Assembly (NCBI GenBank): GCA_014377145.1 | Contig: JACMQE010000123.1 | Coordinates: 1 to 26,453, forward strand | Direction: 5' to 3' | DNA: 26,453 bases | Source of the DNA: Glaciimonas sp. | GTDB lineage: Bacteria > Pseudomonadota > Gammaproteobacteria > Burkholderiales > Burkholderiaceae | Shown: positions 1 through 7,747 of the stretch, in pieces | How positions within the stretch are numbered: position 1 is the first letter of the stretch | How the letters are laid out: the number at the start of each line of letters is the position of its first letter | The notes under the pieces: generated by a model | The model's input: the letters and a program-made list of their open reading frames with translations, nothing else | What the model was told of the DNA's origin: nothing | The model's database searches: none | Position numbers and translations under genes: made by a program

Positions 1-330
1 GTGCAGAAAGAAGCACTGGCAACTGAATTGGTAAAAGCGATCAATATTATTTTGGAAGGTCATAAATACATTAGCTATTGCGTTGCTGAATTATTAACCT
101 CTGAATCAGCAACGAATGATCAAAAACTTTTACATGAATTATTATCGGTTCGTGAATATGAGATTTTTTATAAATTAAGCCAGGGAGAAGGTGTCACCAA
201 GATTGCTGATGAATTATGTCTTAGTGTGAAAACCGTGAGTACCTATCGTACGCGCGTATTACAAAAAATGAGTATGACTAATAACGCTGATATTATTTAT
301 TATGCAATTAAAAATAACTTGATTGATTAA
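1..330 (+). CDS. NarL/UvrY-type response regulator, C-terminal part (cut by window edge)
   Basis: This is the 3' part of a two-component response regulator; the receiver domain lies mostly outside the window. Residues about 8-24 (ELVKAINIILEGHKYIS) look like the last helix of a receiver and its linker. Residues about 47-106 form a LuxR/NarL helix-turn-helix, with LSVREYEIF, then GVTKIADELCLSVKTVSTY and an RTRVLQKM recognition helix. In this family the domain binds DNA after phosphorylation. The GTG at position 1 is only the first codon seen, not a supported start. The gene ends with TAA at 328-330. The next two readable genes are a broken receiver-only protein and a broken NarX-like kinase on the same strand, so this was probably part of one two-component locus. 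Whether the upstream part is intact cannot be seen. Confidence 0.8.
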   Translation: MQKEALATELVKAINIILEGHKYISYCVAELLTSESATNDQKLLHELLSVREYEIFYKLSQGEGVTKIADELCLSVKTVSTYRTRVLQKMSMTNNADIIYYAIKNNLID

Positions 331-530
331 TTAATGTTTATAAATTGGCATAAGTTGTGGGAAATTTGAAGAATGTACTGCATTAAATGCCACCATACTC
401 GGCGCTTAATGTTGGGTTCGGGACCATCTATTATTTGTCATTCGCAATGATATTTTGCTTCGATACCAGTAAGCCATATTGGAAAATCAATATATGTAAC
501 TGCGAATCCTGCGTAACGTATTAAACTTTC

Positions 531-932
531 ATGAAAAAAACTAACACCTCGCTACCAGCAGAATCTCGCTCAGCGCTTCTGCGTATTTTCTTGGCGGAAG
601 ATTCGGTGGATATTCGAGATTGATCATTGAGCCCGTAAAAGATATTTAAGGGCTAAAGCTGGCAGAATTTTCTGAAGAAGAATGTGATGCAGAGCGGTAC
701 GATACATTGATTCTGGATATTGAGTTGAAGCACGGCAATTAGATGAATTTACTAAAAGTGCTCTCTAAATTGAATAAATATTTAGATAACCTCAAAGTCA
801 TTTTCAGTAATAATGTCAGCCAGGTATATCATCGTATAGACAAACAATACGGCGTGCGCTTTTTTTGATAAAACTTCTGAGTTCACTAAGTTACGGACCT
901 TGCTCGAAGAGCTTGGTCCCAGTGCTCATTAG
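531..932 (+). pseudogene. Receiver-only response regulator, frameshifted remnant
   Basis: No single frame is open, but joined frames give a complete receiver domain of about 130 residues. It starts at ATG 531 (MKKTNTSLPAESRSALLRIF), followed by the acidic pocket LAEDSVDIRD. A one-base shift follows, then IIEPVKDI, a stop, GLKLAEFSEEE, and the phosphoacceptor strand DTLILDIELKHGN, where the last codon is followed by TAG. NNLLK-like helix residues and VIFSNN supply the conserved Ser/Thr position. Another shift in a T-run gives FFDKTSEFTKLRTLLEELG with the conserved Lys, and TAG at 930-932. At least two frameshifts and two in-frame stops make function very unlikely. Such stand-alone receivers often sit beside NarL-type regulators and kinases, as the neighbours here suggest. 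The roughly 200 nt before it show nothing I recognise. Confidence 0.8.
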
Positions 933-1211
933 GCGTTGCCTGATGACATGTTTTGGCATGCGATATGCTTGCTTTGTAGGTCCGCAAAATCCAATCTTTC
1001 TTAAGAACCTACACGCTTCCTAAATATTCTGAACACTATTTTGGTCCGGGGGAGTGCGGTTGTTAATGCCAGTTGGATAGATTTTTTTAACTGAGTCTCA
1101 AATCGTAAGTGCTTAAAGAGAGTTTGAATAAGAAAAATATACGTAACACGGATATAAGGTGCGAAGTAAGTGATGATCACCCGCATTACCAATATCTGCT
1201 GAAAAGCTGTA

Positions 1212-2196
1212 CCCTTGAACGCTTTGCATCTACCAGTATTTATTTTTCGCCGACCATCACAGTCCGGTGGCGTTGACGTTTGTTGCGATGGCCAGTCGGG
1301 ATTTTTTCCGTGTCAAGAAGATGCGGATCGTATATATCATGACGATACCGGGATTATGGAAACCAGGAAATTCCAAATTATAGAACAAACAATTCTGCTT
1401 AAAGCTGGCCTAATGACGTTTCAGATCACAAAAGCGCCATGGTCAGACTTACAAGGGGAGGTAATGGGGCGGGCTGGTATTGCCATCCCCATTACCGAGC
1501 ACAAGCCAAGCGGAGGATTCACTCAGGCAGCGCGAAACGGACCGCTTTACTGCGCGATTTGACGAACCATATAAAAATGTGCGCGAAGAAGAAAAACATG
1601 CCATCGCACGTGAATTGCATGACAACATGGGTGCTGTGCTTACAGCGCTAAGTATGCATTTGGAGGGGGGGTTTATAAAGTCTTGCCAGATGATGCGCTG
1701 TGGGATGATCGGCGGGCCCGGATTCAGGATTTATTGCGGTCATTGGTGGTTACTAAGCGTCGGATTCAAACCGAACTTCGCCCGAATATGCTTGACCTGT
1801 TTTGACTGAAGGCAGCAATCACTGAACAATTGGATGACTTCGGTCAGCGAACAAAAATCATTTTTCATGCGAGTTTCCCCGACGAGAGTATCATTATTAA
1901 TCATAAAATTTAGATTGCTGTGTACCGGATGTTGCAGGAAATATTAAACAACGTTGCTAAACATGCCCAAGCAACCCAGGTGGACATTATACTGGACATT
2001 GACGAAGATCGACTGACGCTGGCGGTGAGCGAAAACGGCATAGGGATATCGCAGGAGCGTTTGGAAAGTGTGCATACGCCTGGGTTGCGTCGATTGAAAG
2101 AACGCGCCAGTTTTTTTGGCGGCAAGGTTGTCTTCAAAACTGCGCAATTTAAAGGCCCAAAAATGGGAGCGATAGCTGTGGTCAAGGTACCAATAA
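1212..2196 (+). pseudogene. PAS-HisKA_3-HATPase sensor histidine kinase (NarX/DegS type), broken
   Basis: Pieced across frames this is a cytosolic sensor kinase. A PAS domain spans about 1215-1500 (ALHLPVFIF, FFP.QEDADRIYHDDTG, FQIIEQTILL, MTFQITKAPWSDLQGE) and ends in a PAC-like ITEHK-QAEDSLRQRE junction that needs a frameshift near 1495. The HisKA_3 dimerisation box with the phosphoacceptor His is EEEKHAIARELHDNMGAVL at about 1590-1640. A shift in the G-run near 1665 is followed by DDRRARIQDLLRSL and LRPNMLDLF. There are stops at 1804-1806 (TGA) and 1912-1914 (TAG, where Gln is expected). The ATPase N-box LQEILNNVAKHA and G-box SENGIGI follow from 1930. The original end was probably near 2196 (GAIAVVKVPI); the open frame runs on to 2396 without kinase-like sequence. 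Its likely partner is the regulator at 1-330. The 933-1211 stretch shows no recognisable domain. Confidence 0.82.
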
Positions 2197-2397
2197 TTTT
2201 TCCATTACAGAGATTATATGTGGCAGCCCCGGCCCAATATTACCCGCATATTTTGCAGTTTTTCTTGTTCGTTAATTCCTACAGCGAAAACAGATACTGT
2301 CTGATAAATACTAGCGACTTTTCTGCTATGCTATTAAAGCATACAAGAAACAAGGACATTATGAATATGGACCCAGCAGAAACTTTTAGCTTGTAAT

Positions 2398-2427
2398 TTG
2401 CACCTTTTCTAGTTATATCGCTATATG
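2398..2427 (+). promoter_or_regulatory. Candidate csbD promoter
   Basis: TTGCAC (2398-2403) and TATATG (2422-2427) are separated by 18 nt and fit a sigma-70-like promoter with a predicted start near 2434, about 50 nt before csbD. The -10 overlaps the palindrome at 2423-2446. Assigned by eye from consensus only. Confidence 0.4.
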
Positions 2428-2446
2428 TACTTAAATAAGTACATAT
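2423..2446. promoter_or_regulatory. Perfect 24-nt palindrome overlapping the csbD promoter (operator candidate)
   Basis: Two 11-nt arms (ATATGTACTTA and its exact reverse complement) are separated by AA. The site covers the putative -10 and the start point of csbD, a classic repressor position. T residues follow it (2447-2452), so a weak AU-rich terminator is an alternative, but the stem has only two G-C pairs per arm, which argues against that. Confidence 0.55.
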
Positions 2447-2485
2447 TTTTTTCAAGTGTTTCTTCATTTACTCAGGAGGCTGAAA

Positions 2486-2671
2486 ATGAACAAAGACCAA
2501 GTCAAAGGTGGCGTTAAGGAAGTAGCTGGCAAAATTCAAGAGAAAACAGGTAAATTACTAGGCAGTAACCACCAACAAGCTAAGGGCGTAGAAAAACAAA
2601 TTTCTGGGAAAATTCAGGAAAATGTTGGTGATATTAAAAAAGCCGCCAAAGACGCACGAAAAGGTCGTTAA
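2486..2671 (+). CDS. CsbD family stress-response protein
   Basis: This encodes a 61-residue, highly charged protein. It begins MNKDQVKGGVKEVAGKIQEK, continues with TGKLLGSN, and has a second half with the same pattern (KGVEKQISGKIQENVGDIKK), matching the two-helix CsbD fold in order and length. CsbD proteins are abundant general-stress proteins; their biochemical role is not known. The start at 2486 is chosen over an upstream ATG at 2456 because a perfect AGGAGG lies at 2474-2479, 6 nt ahead, and because CsbD proteins begin at MNKDQVKG. A promoter and palindrome lie just upstream. It is the only clearly intact gene between 331 and 6690, surrounded by broken genes, which suggests it is retained by selection. 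The 2672-2864 stretch downstream has no clear gene; one frame reads TLAAALALLGAPAYFLRW followed by a stop at about 2790, possibly the tail of a membrane protein. Confidence 0.9.
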   Translation: MNKDQVKGGVKEVAGKIQEKTGKLLGSNHQQAKGVEKQISGKIQENVGDIKKAAKDARKGR

Positions 2672-2864
2672 TTAGCTTGTGATGTTGCGGGGCACCGGGG
2701 ACAGGCGACGGCCGTATTGTACAGATTTACGCAAACCACACTTGCAGCAGCGTTGGCTCTTCTGGGAGCACCAGCTTACTTCCTTCGTTGGTAGTTTTGG
2801 TAAACCTGTTTCGTTAGCAATTCTGCTCAGTCATGCTTTATTTGCTTCGGTACGGATTCCATGC

Positions 2865-2890
2865 AAAAGAGCCCAATCGGGCTCTTTTTA
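2865..2890. terminator. Intrinsic terminator, probably bidirectional
   Basis: A 10-bp stem (AAAAGAGCCC with its exact complement GGGCTCTTTT) has the 4-nt loop AATC and ends in a T-run. The A-run on the other side gives a T-run on the minus strand, so it can stop transcription both ways. It lies 8 nt beyond the minus-strand stop of the universal stress pseudogene and about 195 nt after csbD, so usp is the likelier owner. Confidence 0.8.
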
Positions 2891-2898
2891 TTGATTGT

Positions 2899-3329
2899 TC
2901 AGCAATCTGCTGCTACCAGAATATTGCAAAAAATCTTTGCTACCAAAAGACTATCGGTAGACCGGCGCCACCAACGCAATGCCACGGGTTTCTTGGGCGA
3001 ATGGGCGATGATGACTAAATCGATCGATAGCTTGGTCACCAGATCGCCAAGAACGTTAACCGATTCGCCGCTCCAAAGTGCGTGATGGCCTTAATGCCGA
3101 CATCGTTCACAAGCTGCTGACCATTTGTTAACTCTTGTTCCAGTAAGACTTTTTCTGCAGCAATGGCTGATTTTGCTACAAATTCGACAGCCATGAGATA
3201 GGTAGCAAGGTTGATGACACCTAGAAGGTGAACATCAACTTCAGGTCCAGGCGCAAGGCGGATGCAAGCATGCAGTGTGCAACGACTTTCAGGCTTGCCA
3301 TTTTAGGCGATAAGAATTTTTCGATACAT
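2899..3329 (-). pseudogene. Universal stress protein (UspA family), broken
   Basis: Reading the minus strand from ATG at 3329 gives MYRKILIA, then a stop where Tyr or Asp is usual, then NGKPES and PGPEVDVHLLGVINLATYLM. It continues through EKVLLEQELTNGQQLVNDVG and IKAITHFG. A frameshift near 3070 follows, then ESVNVLGDLVTKLSIDLVII, AHSPKKPVALRWWRRSTDSL and the closing strand ILVAADC, with TGA at 2899-2901. The opening (M.RKILIA), the DLVIIAHS strand and the final ILVA strand are the UspA fold at its usual length of about 143 residues. One nonsense codon and one frameshift make it non-functional as read. UspA proteins act in the cytosol in stress survival. It faces away from the ndh remnant and toward csbD, and ends at the terminator at 2865-2890. 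The 3330-3586 interval between it and ndh shows no gene; it probably held both promoters. Confidence 0.8.
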
Positions 3330-3586
3330 ATACGCTCCCATATACGATCCAGAGGTGGGCATTGTCTTCTTATTATAACGCAGACGGAAAACAGTCCCCA
3401 GCCTTCTAAATGGGGCTGGAATGGATTGAACAGATTGGCTACTCTTGCTTTGGTCGGTTATCTCAACGTAGACTATTCACCATCTTTAAACAGAATTTAC
3501 AAATTTTATTTGCGGTATTGTCTTTTTAGGCCAATCATATTTGGCAATGCTATTTAGCCAACCTGTTAATACACAAATGTAAAGGG

Positions 3587-4940
3587 ATGTCGAATGATAA
3601 TGTCAACCAGATAATGATGCAGTCAGCTAATCAGACCCAGATCATTAATCAGGCCGTTTTTCCACCAACGAAAACGTTCTCGTAGGCAGAGCGGTACCGG
3701 TGGCCTCAAATTGGCCTGTAAGTTGGGGCGTAAACTAGGGCATAGTCATGTTACGCTGGTCGATCGTACTTTTTATTACATCTGGAAACTATCAATGCAT
3801 GAAGTCAATGCTGGAACGCGCGATATTCATCAAGAAGGTTTATCGTACCAAATGCTGGCGCACGATAATAAATTTCGTTTTGCCTACGGCATCATGACTG
3901 CAATGGATACAAAGCTTAATAATATTACATTCGATTCATCTAATGATGATGAAGCTTGAACCGAATCTATCCCTTCACGCCAGATCTTTTTCTGCAAACT
4001 AGTTATTGCAATTGGCAGCGTGTCTAACTAGTTTGGACTAACCGGCGCTGAAGAAAATACCATCTCACTCAATTCGATGGAAGATGCCAAATATTTCCAG
4101 CGCCGATTGCTGAAATTATTATCTCTCGCCGACATTAAAAAAGAATTTTTTCCCGATGCCGATATCGTGATTGTAGGCGGTGGCGCAACCGGCGTCGAGC
4201 TGGCGGTAGAATTGCGTGAAGCCAGCAGCGTTTATAATGATTACGATTTTCCGCGGCTTCATCCCGATAAGGATGTGCGTATCACCATACTCGAAGGTGC
4301 GCCACGTTTGCTTGAGCCATTACCCGAACGAGTGTCCAAAGCAGCGACAAAGTTGCTCCGAGATTGCGATGTGCCAATATTGACGGATTGGCGCGTTGCC
4401 AGTATCGCCGAAAAATTTGTTACAGATACAAACAGCAATGATCACCCTTCTGATTTATGTGTCTGGTCGGCGGGAATTAAGGCACCGGATTTATTAAAGT
4501 CTCTCGGACTGCCGGTGACCAAATTAGGTCAGCTTGAAGTAGATGGTTCGCTTCTGGTAAAAGGTAGTAAGAATATTTTCGCGTTGGGCGACTGCGCCGC
4601 CAGTATTGGTGCTGATGGCAGACTAGTGCCACCCAGAGCACAAGCCGCGCATCAACAGGCCGACCGATGTTTATACGCGACCAATAAGGGCCAAGCAGAC
4701 ACCAACGCACCTTATGTCTACAAGAATTATGGTTCGCTGGTGTCATTCGGAAAAAGTACTTCGGTGGGGACATTAATGGGATCACCGACAAAACTAGGAT
4801 GGTTTGTCGATGTATTTTTTGCATGGATGATGTATAGCAGTTTGCATTTGAATGCGCTGTTAGGACCAATCCGTACCGGTGTTACAGCTACGGCTAGCAG
4901 CTTGATCAAGCACGCGAACCCATCAGTAAAACTATATTAA
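3587..4940 (+). pseudogene. ndh: Type II NADH:quinone dehydrogenase (NDH-2), broken
   Basis: NDH-2 oxidises NADH and passes electrons to quinone without pumping protons. The remnant spans 1354 nt, matching the usual length of about 450 codons. It starts at ATG 3587 (SD AAAGGG at 3581-3586, unusually close). A stop and frameshift at about 3683-3690 damage the first dinucleotide-binding glycine motif, leaving GTGGLKLACKLGRKLG and then HVTLVDRT. TGA at 3957-3959 follows FDSSNDDEA. LVIAIGSVSN is followed by TAG and then TGAEENTISLNSMEDAKYFQ. From 4077 one frame stays open for 287 residues, with the second Rossmann motif VIVGGGATGVELAVEL and the FAD motif NIFALGDCAA. That long open half could give a fragment, but without the FAD-binding N-terminus it should not be an enzyme. 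Confidence 0.88.
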
Positions 4941-5000
4941 CAAAAAGTGGGGGCATGGAAATACATCTGATAAGACGGCGTGCAGTTTTGAAAAATCAGC

Positions 5001-5052
5001 AATACCGCCATTAATATATTGAGGCAGTTGTCCAATATCTAATAGCGGTATT
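5001..5052. repeat. Imperfect inverted repeat between convergent genes
   Basis: An arm of about 21 nt beginning AATACCGC (5001-5021) pairs with an arm ending GCGGTATT (about 5033-5052), with one mismatch and a small bulge. The loop is about 11 nt. It lies between the ends of ndh (plus) and the lipoprotein gene (minus) and is followed by TTTTATAT, so a weak bidirectional terminator is the simplest reading. Confidence 0.5.
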
Positions 5053-5067
5053 TTATATAACGGATTC

Positions 5068-5277
5068 TTATTTGCCAATTTGATTGCCGACCACACCCCC
5101 AACCGCCGCCCCGCCTAACGTACCAAGCGCACTACCGCCAATAAGAACCAAACCTGCAACGCCGCCTGCGCCAACTGCTGTATCAGCACCGCATTGTGAC
5201 ATGCCCGCGCAACCGGATAACGATATCGCCAATGCTAAAGTAACGGTGCTGAGCAGAATATTATATACGATTTTCGT
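5068..5277 (-). pseudogene. Small glycine-zipper outer-membrane lipoprotein, start codon apparently lost
   Basis: The minus-strand frame ending TAA at 5068-5070 reads KIVYNILLSTVTLALAISLS followed by GCAGMSQ, a classic type II signal peptide with lipobox LSGC. Then come GAGGVAGLVLIGGSALG and LGGAAVGGVVGNQIGK, a glycine-zipper hairpin as in OsmB-like and Rickettsia 17-kDa-like lipoproteins, giving 69-70 codons. At the expected start (5277-5275) the codon is ACG, preceded by AAGGA with 6 nt spacing, so ATG to ACG is the simplest explanation. An ATG at 5284 is one base out of frame and stops after seven codons. Either way normal translation looks lost, although weak initiation at ACG cannot be excluded. 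The body is undamaged, so the loss is recent. Confidence 0.62.
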
Positions 5278-5386
5278 ATTGCATCCTTTTGGGAAAGATA
5301 TTGGGACAATTTTCCTGATGGGAAAACTGTTCTAACCAGTTGCATCATAAACAGTTTGTATTAACACACTTGGCCTGTCCCATAAC

Positions 5387-5417
5387 CATTGATATCAGTA
5401 ATACACTGATATCAATG
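5387..5417. promoter_or_regulatory. Perfect 13-nt inverted repeat (operator-like)
   Basis: CATTGATATCAGT (5387-5399) and its exact reverse complement (5405-5417) flank AATAC. There is no T-run on either side, so it is not a normal terminator. It lies 110-140 nt upstream of the lipoprotein remnant and about 200 nt upstream of the IS1182-like piece. The 5340-5612 interval otherwise shows no gene. Confidence 0.5.
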
Positions 5418-5612
5418 TGGGAATTTTCCTGCACGTCGATAGTTTTTACGCCTATACGTTTTGTTTGTACCAGAGAAGGCACTAATTTGTAAAAATTATA
5501 ATGCGCCGTCTTGTCAGCTTTGGGTCGAGACCGTGTGAAAACGCACGCCGCTAGTAAACTATTTTCAAATTCGACGATTAAATACATATCGTATAGCTAA
5601 TCGAGGTTTCTG

Positions 5613-6176
5613 ATGAAGCGTTTTGTTCAAGGACCTAATCGTACGCAGAGCGTCCTGTTATCCGAACCAATTGAGGATTATGTCTGTGAAGACAATCCAG
5701 TGAAGGTCGTTGATGTCTTCGTAGATTCGCTGGACCTTGGATCGCTCGGTTTCCATATTGCACAATCTGCATGGACCGAACGGCGATCCTATCATCTTGG
5801 CGTAATGCTCAAAATCTACATTTATGGTTATCTCAACCTTGTTCAGTTTAGTCGCCGCCTGGAACGCGAGGCCCAGCGCAATATCGAAGTCATGTGACTG
5901 ACAAATCGCCTGATGCCAAACTTCAAGACGATTGCCGACTTTCGCAAGACCAATGGACCAGCGATCAGTAAAGTCTGTTGGCATTTCGTTCTGCTTTACC
6001 GTCATCTCGATCTGTTTGCCGATACCGATATCGCCCTTGACGAGATTAAGTTCAAAGCCGTCAACAACCGTGACAAAAACTTTACTGACAAGAAGCTTCA
6101 AGCACGTATCGAACAACTCGAATTCAATATTGCGGGCTATCTCGAGGAACTGGATCGTGCAAACCGCCGACCCTAA
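5613..6176 (+). mobile_element. IS1182-family transposase, 5' fragment with nonsense codon
   Basis: ATG at 5613 with an upstream GAGG begins MKRFVQGPNRTQSVLLSEPI. The frame continues with EDNPVKVVDVFVDSLDLGSL, LKIYIYGYLNLVQFSRRLER and EAQRNIEVM, the DUF772-type N-terminus of IS1182-like transposases. The next codon is TGA (5895-5897) where Trp is usual (EVMWL), and the same frame then continues LTNRLMPNFKTIADFRKTNG through FVLLYRHLDLF and IALDEIKFKAVNNRDKNFT, including the expected first catalytic Asp. It stops at 6174-6176 after about 187 codons; family members have roughly 450-500. The 3' half and right end are missing and an IS256-like tail follows at once, so a second insertion or deletion removed them. 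No clear terminal repeat was found on the left. Confidence 0.8.
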
Positions 6177-6204
6177 TTAATTCCTGAAGTACGGGCAACT
6201 CATC

Positions 6205-6491
6205 TAAAAGAAAACGACCGAAATTTGTAAGGTGATTTATACCACCAATGGCATTAATTCGCGCAATAGCGTGATGCGGCACACCATTAATAAGCGTAAC
6301 ATATTCTCCCACCGATGATTTGGTGCGAAAGGGCATTTATTTAGCATTTGAATCAGCGGCTAAAAGGTGGAAAGGTGGGCTATGCCAATCCGCGATTGGC
6401 GGTTGGCTATAAGCCGGTTTATTATTCAGTCTGAAGAACACCCGAAACCGTTTATTGAAAGCTGAGCAGTTACACAGAATTATTTAACCCT
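6205..6491 (+). mobile_element. IS256 (mutator) family transposase, 3' fragment with probable right end
   Basis: Joined plus-strand frames read EICKVIYTTNGINSRNS, VMRHTINKRNIF, a shift, PTDDLVRKGIYLAFESAAKRW, another shift, then WAMPIRDWRLAISRFIIQSE and HPKPFIES with TGA at 6463-6465. This follows the C-terminus of IS256-family transposases (KVIYTTNAIESLN, then KLIYLALRNI..KW, then MPIRDWKAALNRF). The AT-rich stretch just after the stop, GTTACACAGAATTATTT and following bases (about 6468-6491), resembles the terminal repeat such elements carry shortly after the stop codon. At least two frameshifts and loss of the 5' part make it inert. It abuts the IS1182-like fragment and marks the right edge of the decayed region. 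Confidence 0.75.
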
Positions 6492-6512
6492 CAATATTTA
6501 AAAACCTGGGCA

Positions 6513-6542
6513 ATGCGACAACCTATTGCTTTTTTGTCGCAT
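6513..6542. repeat. 9-bp stem-loop upstream of corC
   Basis: ATGCGACAA (6513-6521) pairs exactly with TTGTCGCAT (6534-6542) around a 12-nt loop. The T-run lies inside the loop, so it is not a standard terminator. It lies between the IS256-like right end and the corC promoter region; function unknown. Confidence 0.4.
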
Positions 6543-6595
6543 GAACACGTCATTATCTAACCACACAAATTTCCACTCGCCATTGAACGATCCAA

Positions 6596-6601
6596 TATAA
6601 T
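6596..6601 (+). promoter_or_regulatory. Candidate corC -10 box
   Basis: A perfect TATAAT lies 88 nt upstream of the corC start. No good -35 is visible at 16-18 nt; TTCCAC at 6571-6576 is 19 nt away and poor. It is the only consensus-quality -10 in the gap. Confidence 0.35.
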
Positions 6602-6689
6602 GCCTCTACCGGGTACGTTTCGTCGTGCTATCACATATTTGTTGTATCCTATTGCAACCGAAACAACACAAATCCAAGGCTAACGCCAT

Positions 6690-7571
6690 ATGCCAGAGCA
6701 TTCTAGTAGCGTCAAATCATTTGACGCTAAACCCCATAGGTCATTGTTTGAACGCCTGACCGCCCTCATTTCCCCAGAGCCAGAAAACCGCGCCGAACTG
6801 CTTGATGTTCTGCAAGACGCGCATGAACGCAACTTGATCGATGCCGATGCCTTATCGATGATCGAGGGCGTGTTTCAGGTTTCCGATCTTTCCACGCGCG
6901 ACATCATGGTGCCGCGTTCGCAAATGGATATGATTGATATCACTAAACCGATTGAAGAATGGATACCAGAGGTGTTGTCGACGGCGCATTCCCGGTTTCC
7001 GGCTGTTGATGGTGATCGGGATAAGGTTATCGGTGTATTACTGGCTAAGGATTTGTTGCGTTATTACGCGGAAGATACGTTTGATGTACGCGATATGTTG
7101 CGCCCGGCGATCTTTATTCCTGAGTCAAAACGCCTTAACGTGCTGTTGCGTGACTTCCGAGCCAATCGGAATCATATGGCGATTGTAGTGGATGAATATG
7201 GTGGCGTCGCGGGCCTGATTACTATCGAAGACGTGTTGGAACAAATCGTTGGTGACATTGAGGATGAATACGACTTCGATGAAGAGGAAGATAACATTCT
7301 TGTAATCCGCGATGGTGACCATGGTACTCGATGGCGTATCAAAGCATTGACCGAAATCGCACAGTTCAACGAGGCACTGGATACGCACTTTTCGGACGAA
7401 GACGTTGATACTATCGGCGGATTGATTGCAAATCATCTGGGACGCGTGCCACATAAGGGGGATGAGTTTATTTTTGATCATGTGCGGTTTGAAGTATTGC
7501 GCGCTGATCCGCGGCAGGTGCATGTGTTGTTGGTCGAGAAGATTCAGGATTCACTTCCTGATCAAGGTTGA
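6690..7571 (+). CDS. corC: CorC/HlyC family CBS-domain protein
   Basis: This encodes a 293-residue cytosolic protein of the CorC (YbeX/HlyC) family, linked in the literature to magnesium/cobalt efflux and ribosome-related roles; the exact activity is unsettled. Residues about 60-190 hold two CBS domains. The first carries the family signature STRDIMVPRSQMDMIDI and HSRFPAVDGDRDKVIGVL; the second has NHMAIVVDEYGGVAGLITIE. An acidic linker (DIEDEYDFDEEEDN) leads to the CorC_HlyC C-terminal domain at about 215-285, with the DVDTIGGLIANHLGRVP signature. There are no membrane segments, as expected. The start at 6690 gives the normal MPEHSSS opening; the SD (AAGG near 6676) is weak. It is followed by lnt on the same strand, the usual order in Gram-negatives, but here a 200-nt fold-back repeat separates them. 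The gene is intact and well conserved. Confidence 0.92.
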   Translation: MPEHSSSVKSFDAKPHRSLFERLTALISPEPENRAELLDVLQDAHERNLIDADALSMIEGVFQVSDLSTRDIMVPRSQMDMIDITKPIEEWIPEVLSTAHSRFPAVDGDRDKVIGVLLAKDLLRYYAEDTFDVRDMLRPAIFIPESKRLNVLLRDFRANRNHMAIVVDEYGGVAGLITIEDVLEQIVGDIEDEYDFDEEEDNILVIRDGDHGTRWRIKALTEIAQFNEALDTHFSDEDVDTIGGLIANHLGRVPHKGDEFIFDHVRFEVLRADPRQVHVLLVEKIQDSLPDQG

Positions 7572-7582
7572 TGGGATTCGGG

Positions 7583-7747
7583 GATTAGTTTTGGTTATTA
7601 GTTGATAAAGCGGTTTGTTCTCCGTGGGGGCTTGTCGGGCTACCTTCACAAACTTTTGTGGAGAACAAACCGCTTTATCAACTAACCAGTCGAACTCTAC
7701 ATCAACGGAGCACTAACCGTTTCATCAACCAACAACCAAAATCAATC
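7583..7747. repeat. Fold-back repeat between corC and lnt: three copies of one unit
   Basis: The inner arms 7598-7623 and 7660-7685 are perfect 26-nt reverse complements (for example GGTTTGTTCTCC against GGAGAACAAACC). They enclose a 36-nt loop that starts GTGGGGG and contains TTCACAAA. A third, degenerate unit at about 7704-7747 is also inverted relative to 7583-7627 (roughly 80% by eye), so the second and third units are direct repeats of each other (22 of 28 positions, 7660-7687 against 7707-7734). Upstream DNA can therefore pair with either downstream unit. The third unit ends about 25 nt before the lnt start codon. No T-run follows either stem. It fills the whole corC-lnt gap and contains no gene. 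Confidence 0.85.

Noticed and set aside
1001..1192. Open minus-strand frame of 63 codons
   Set aside because: No family resemblance or ribosome site; lies just before the kinase remnant.
5345..5587. Open minus-strand frame of 80 codons
   Set aside because: No recognisable family, no SD, and it spans the 13-nt palindrome, which looks non-coding.
6124..6336. Open minus-strand frame of 70 codons
   Set aside because: It is the shadow of the IS256-like transposase remnant, whose plus-strand reading (KVIYTTNGI, MPIRDW) is far more specific.
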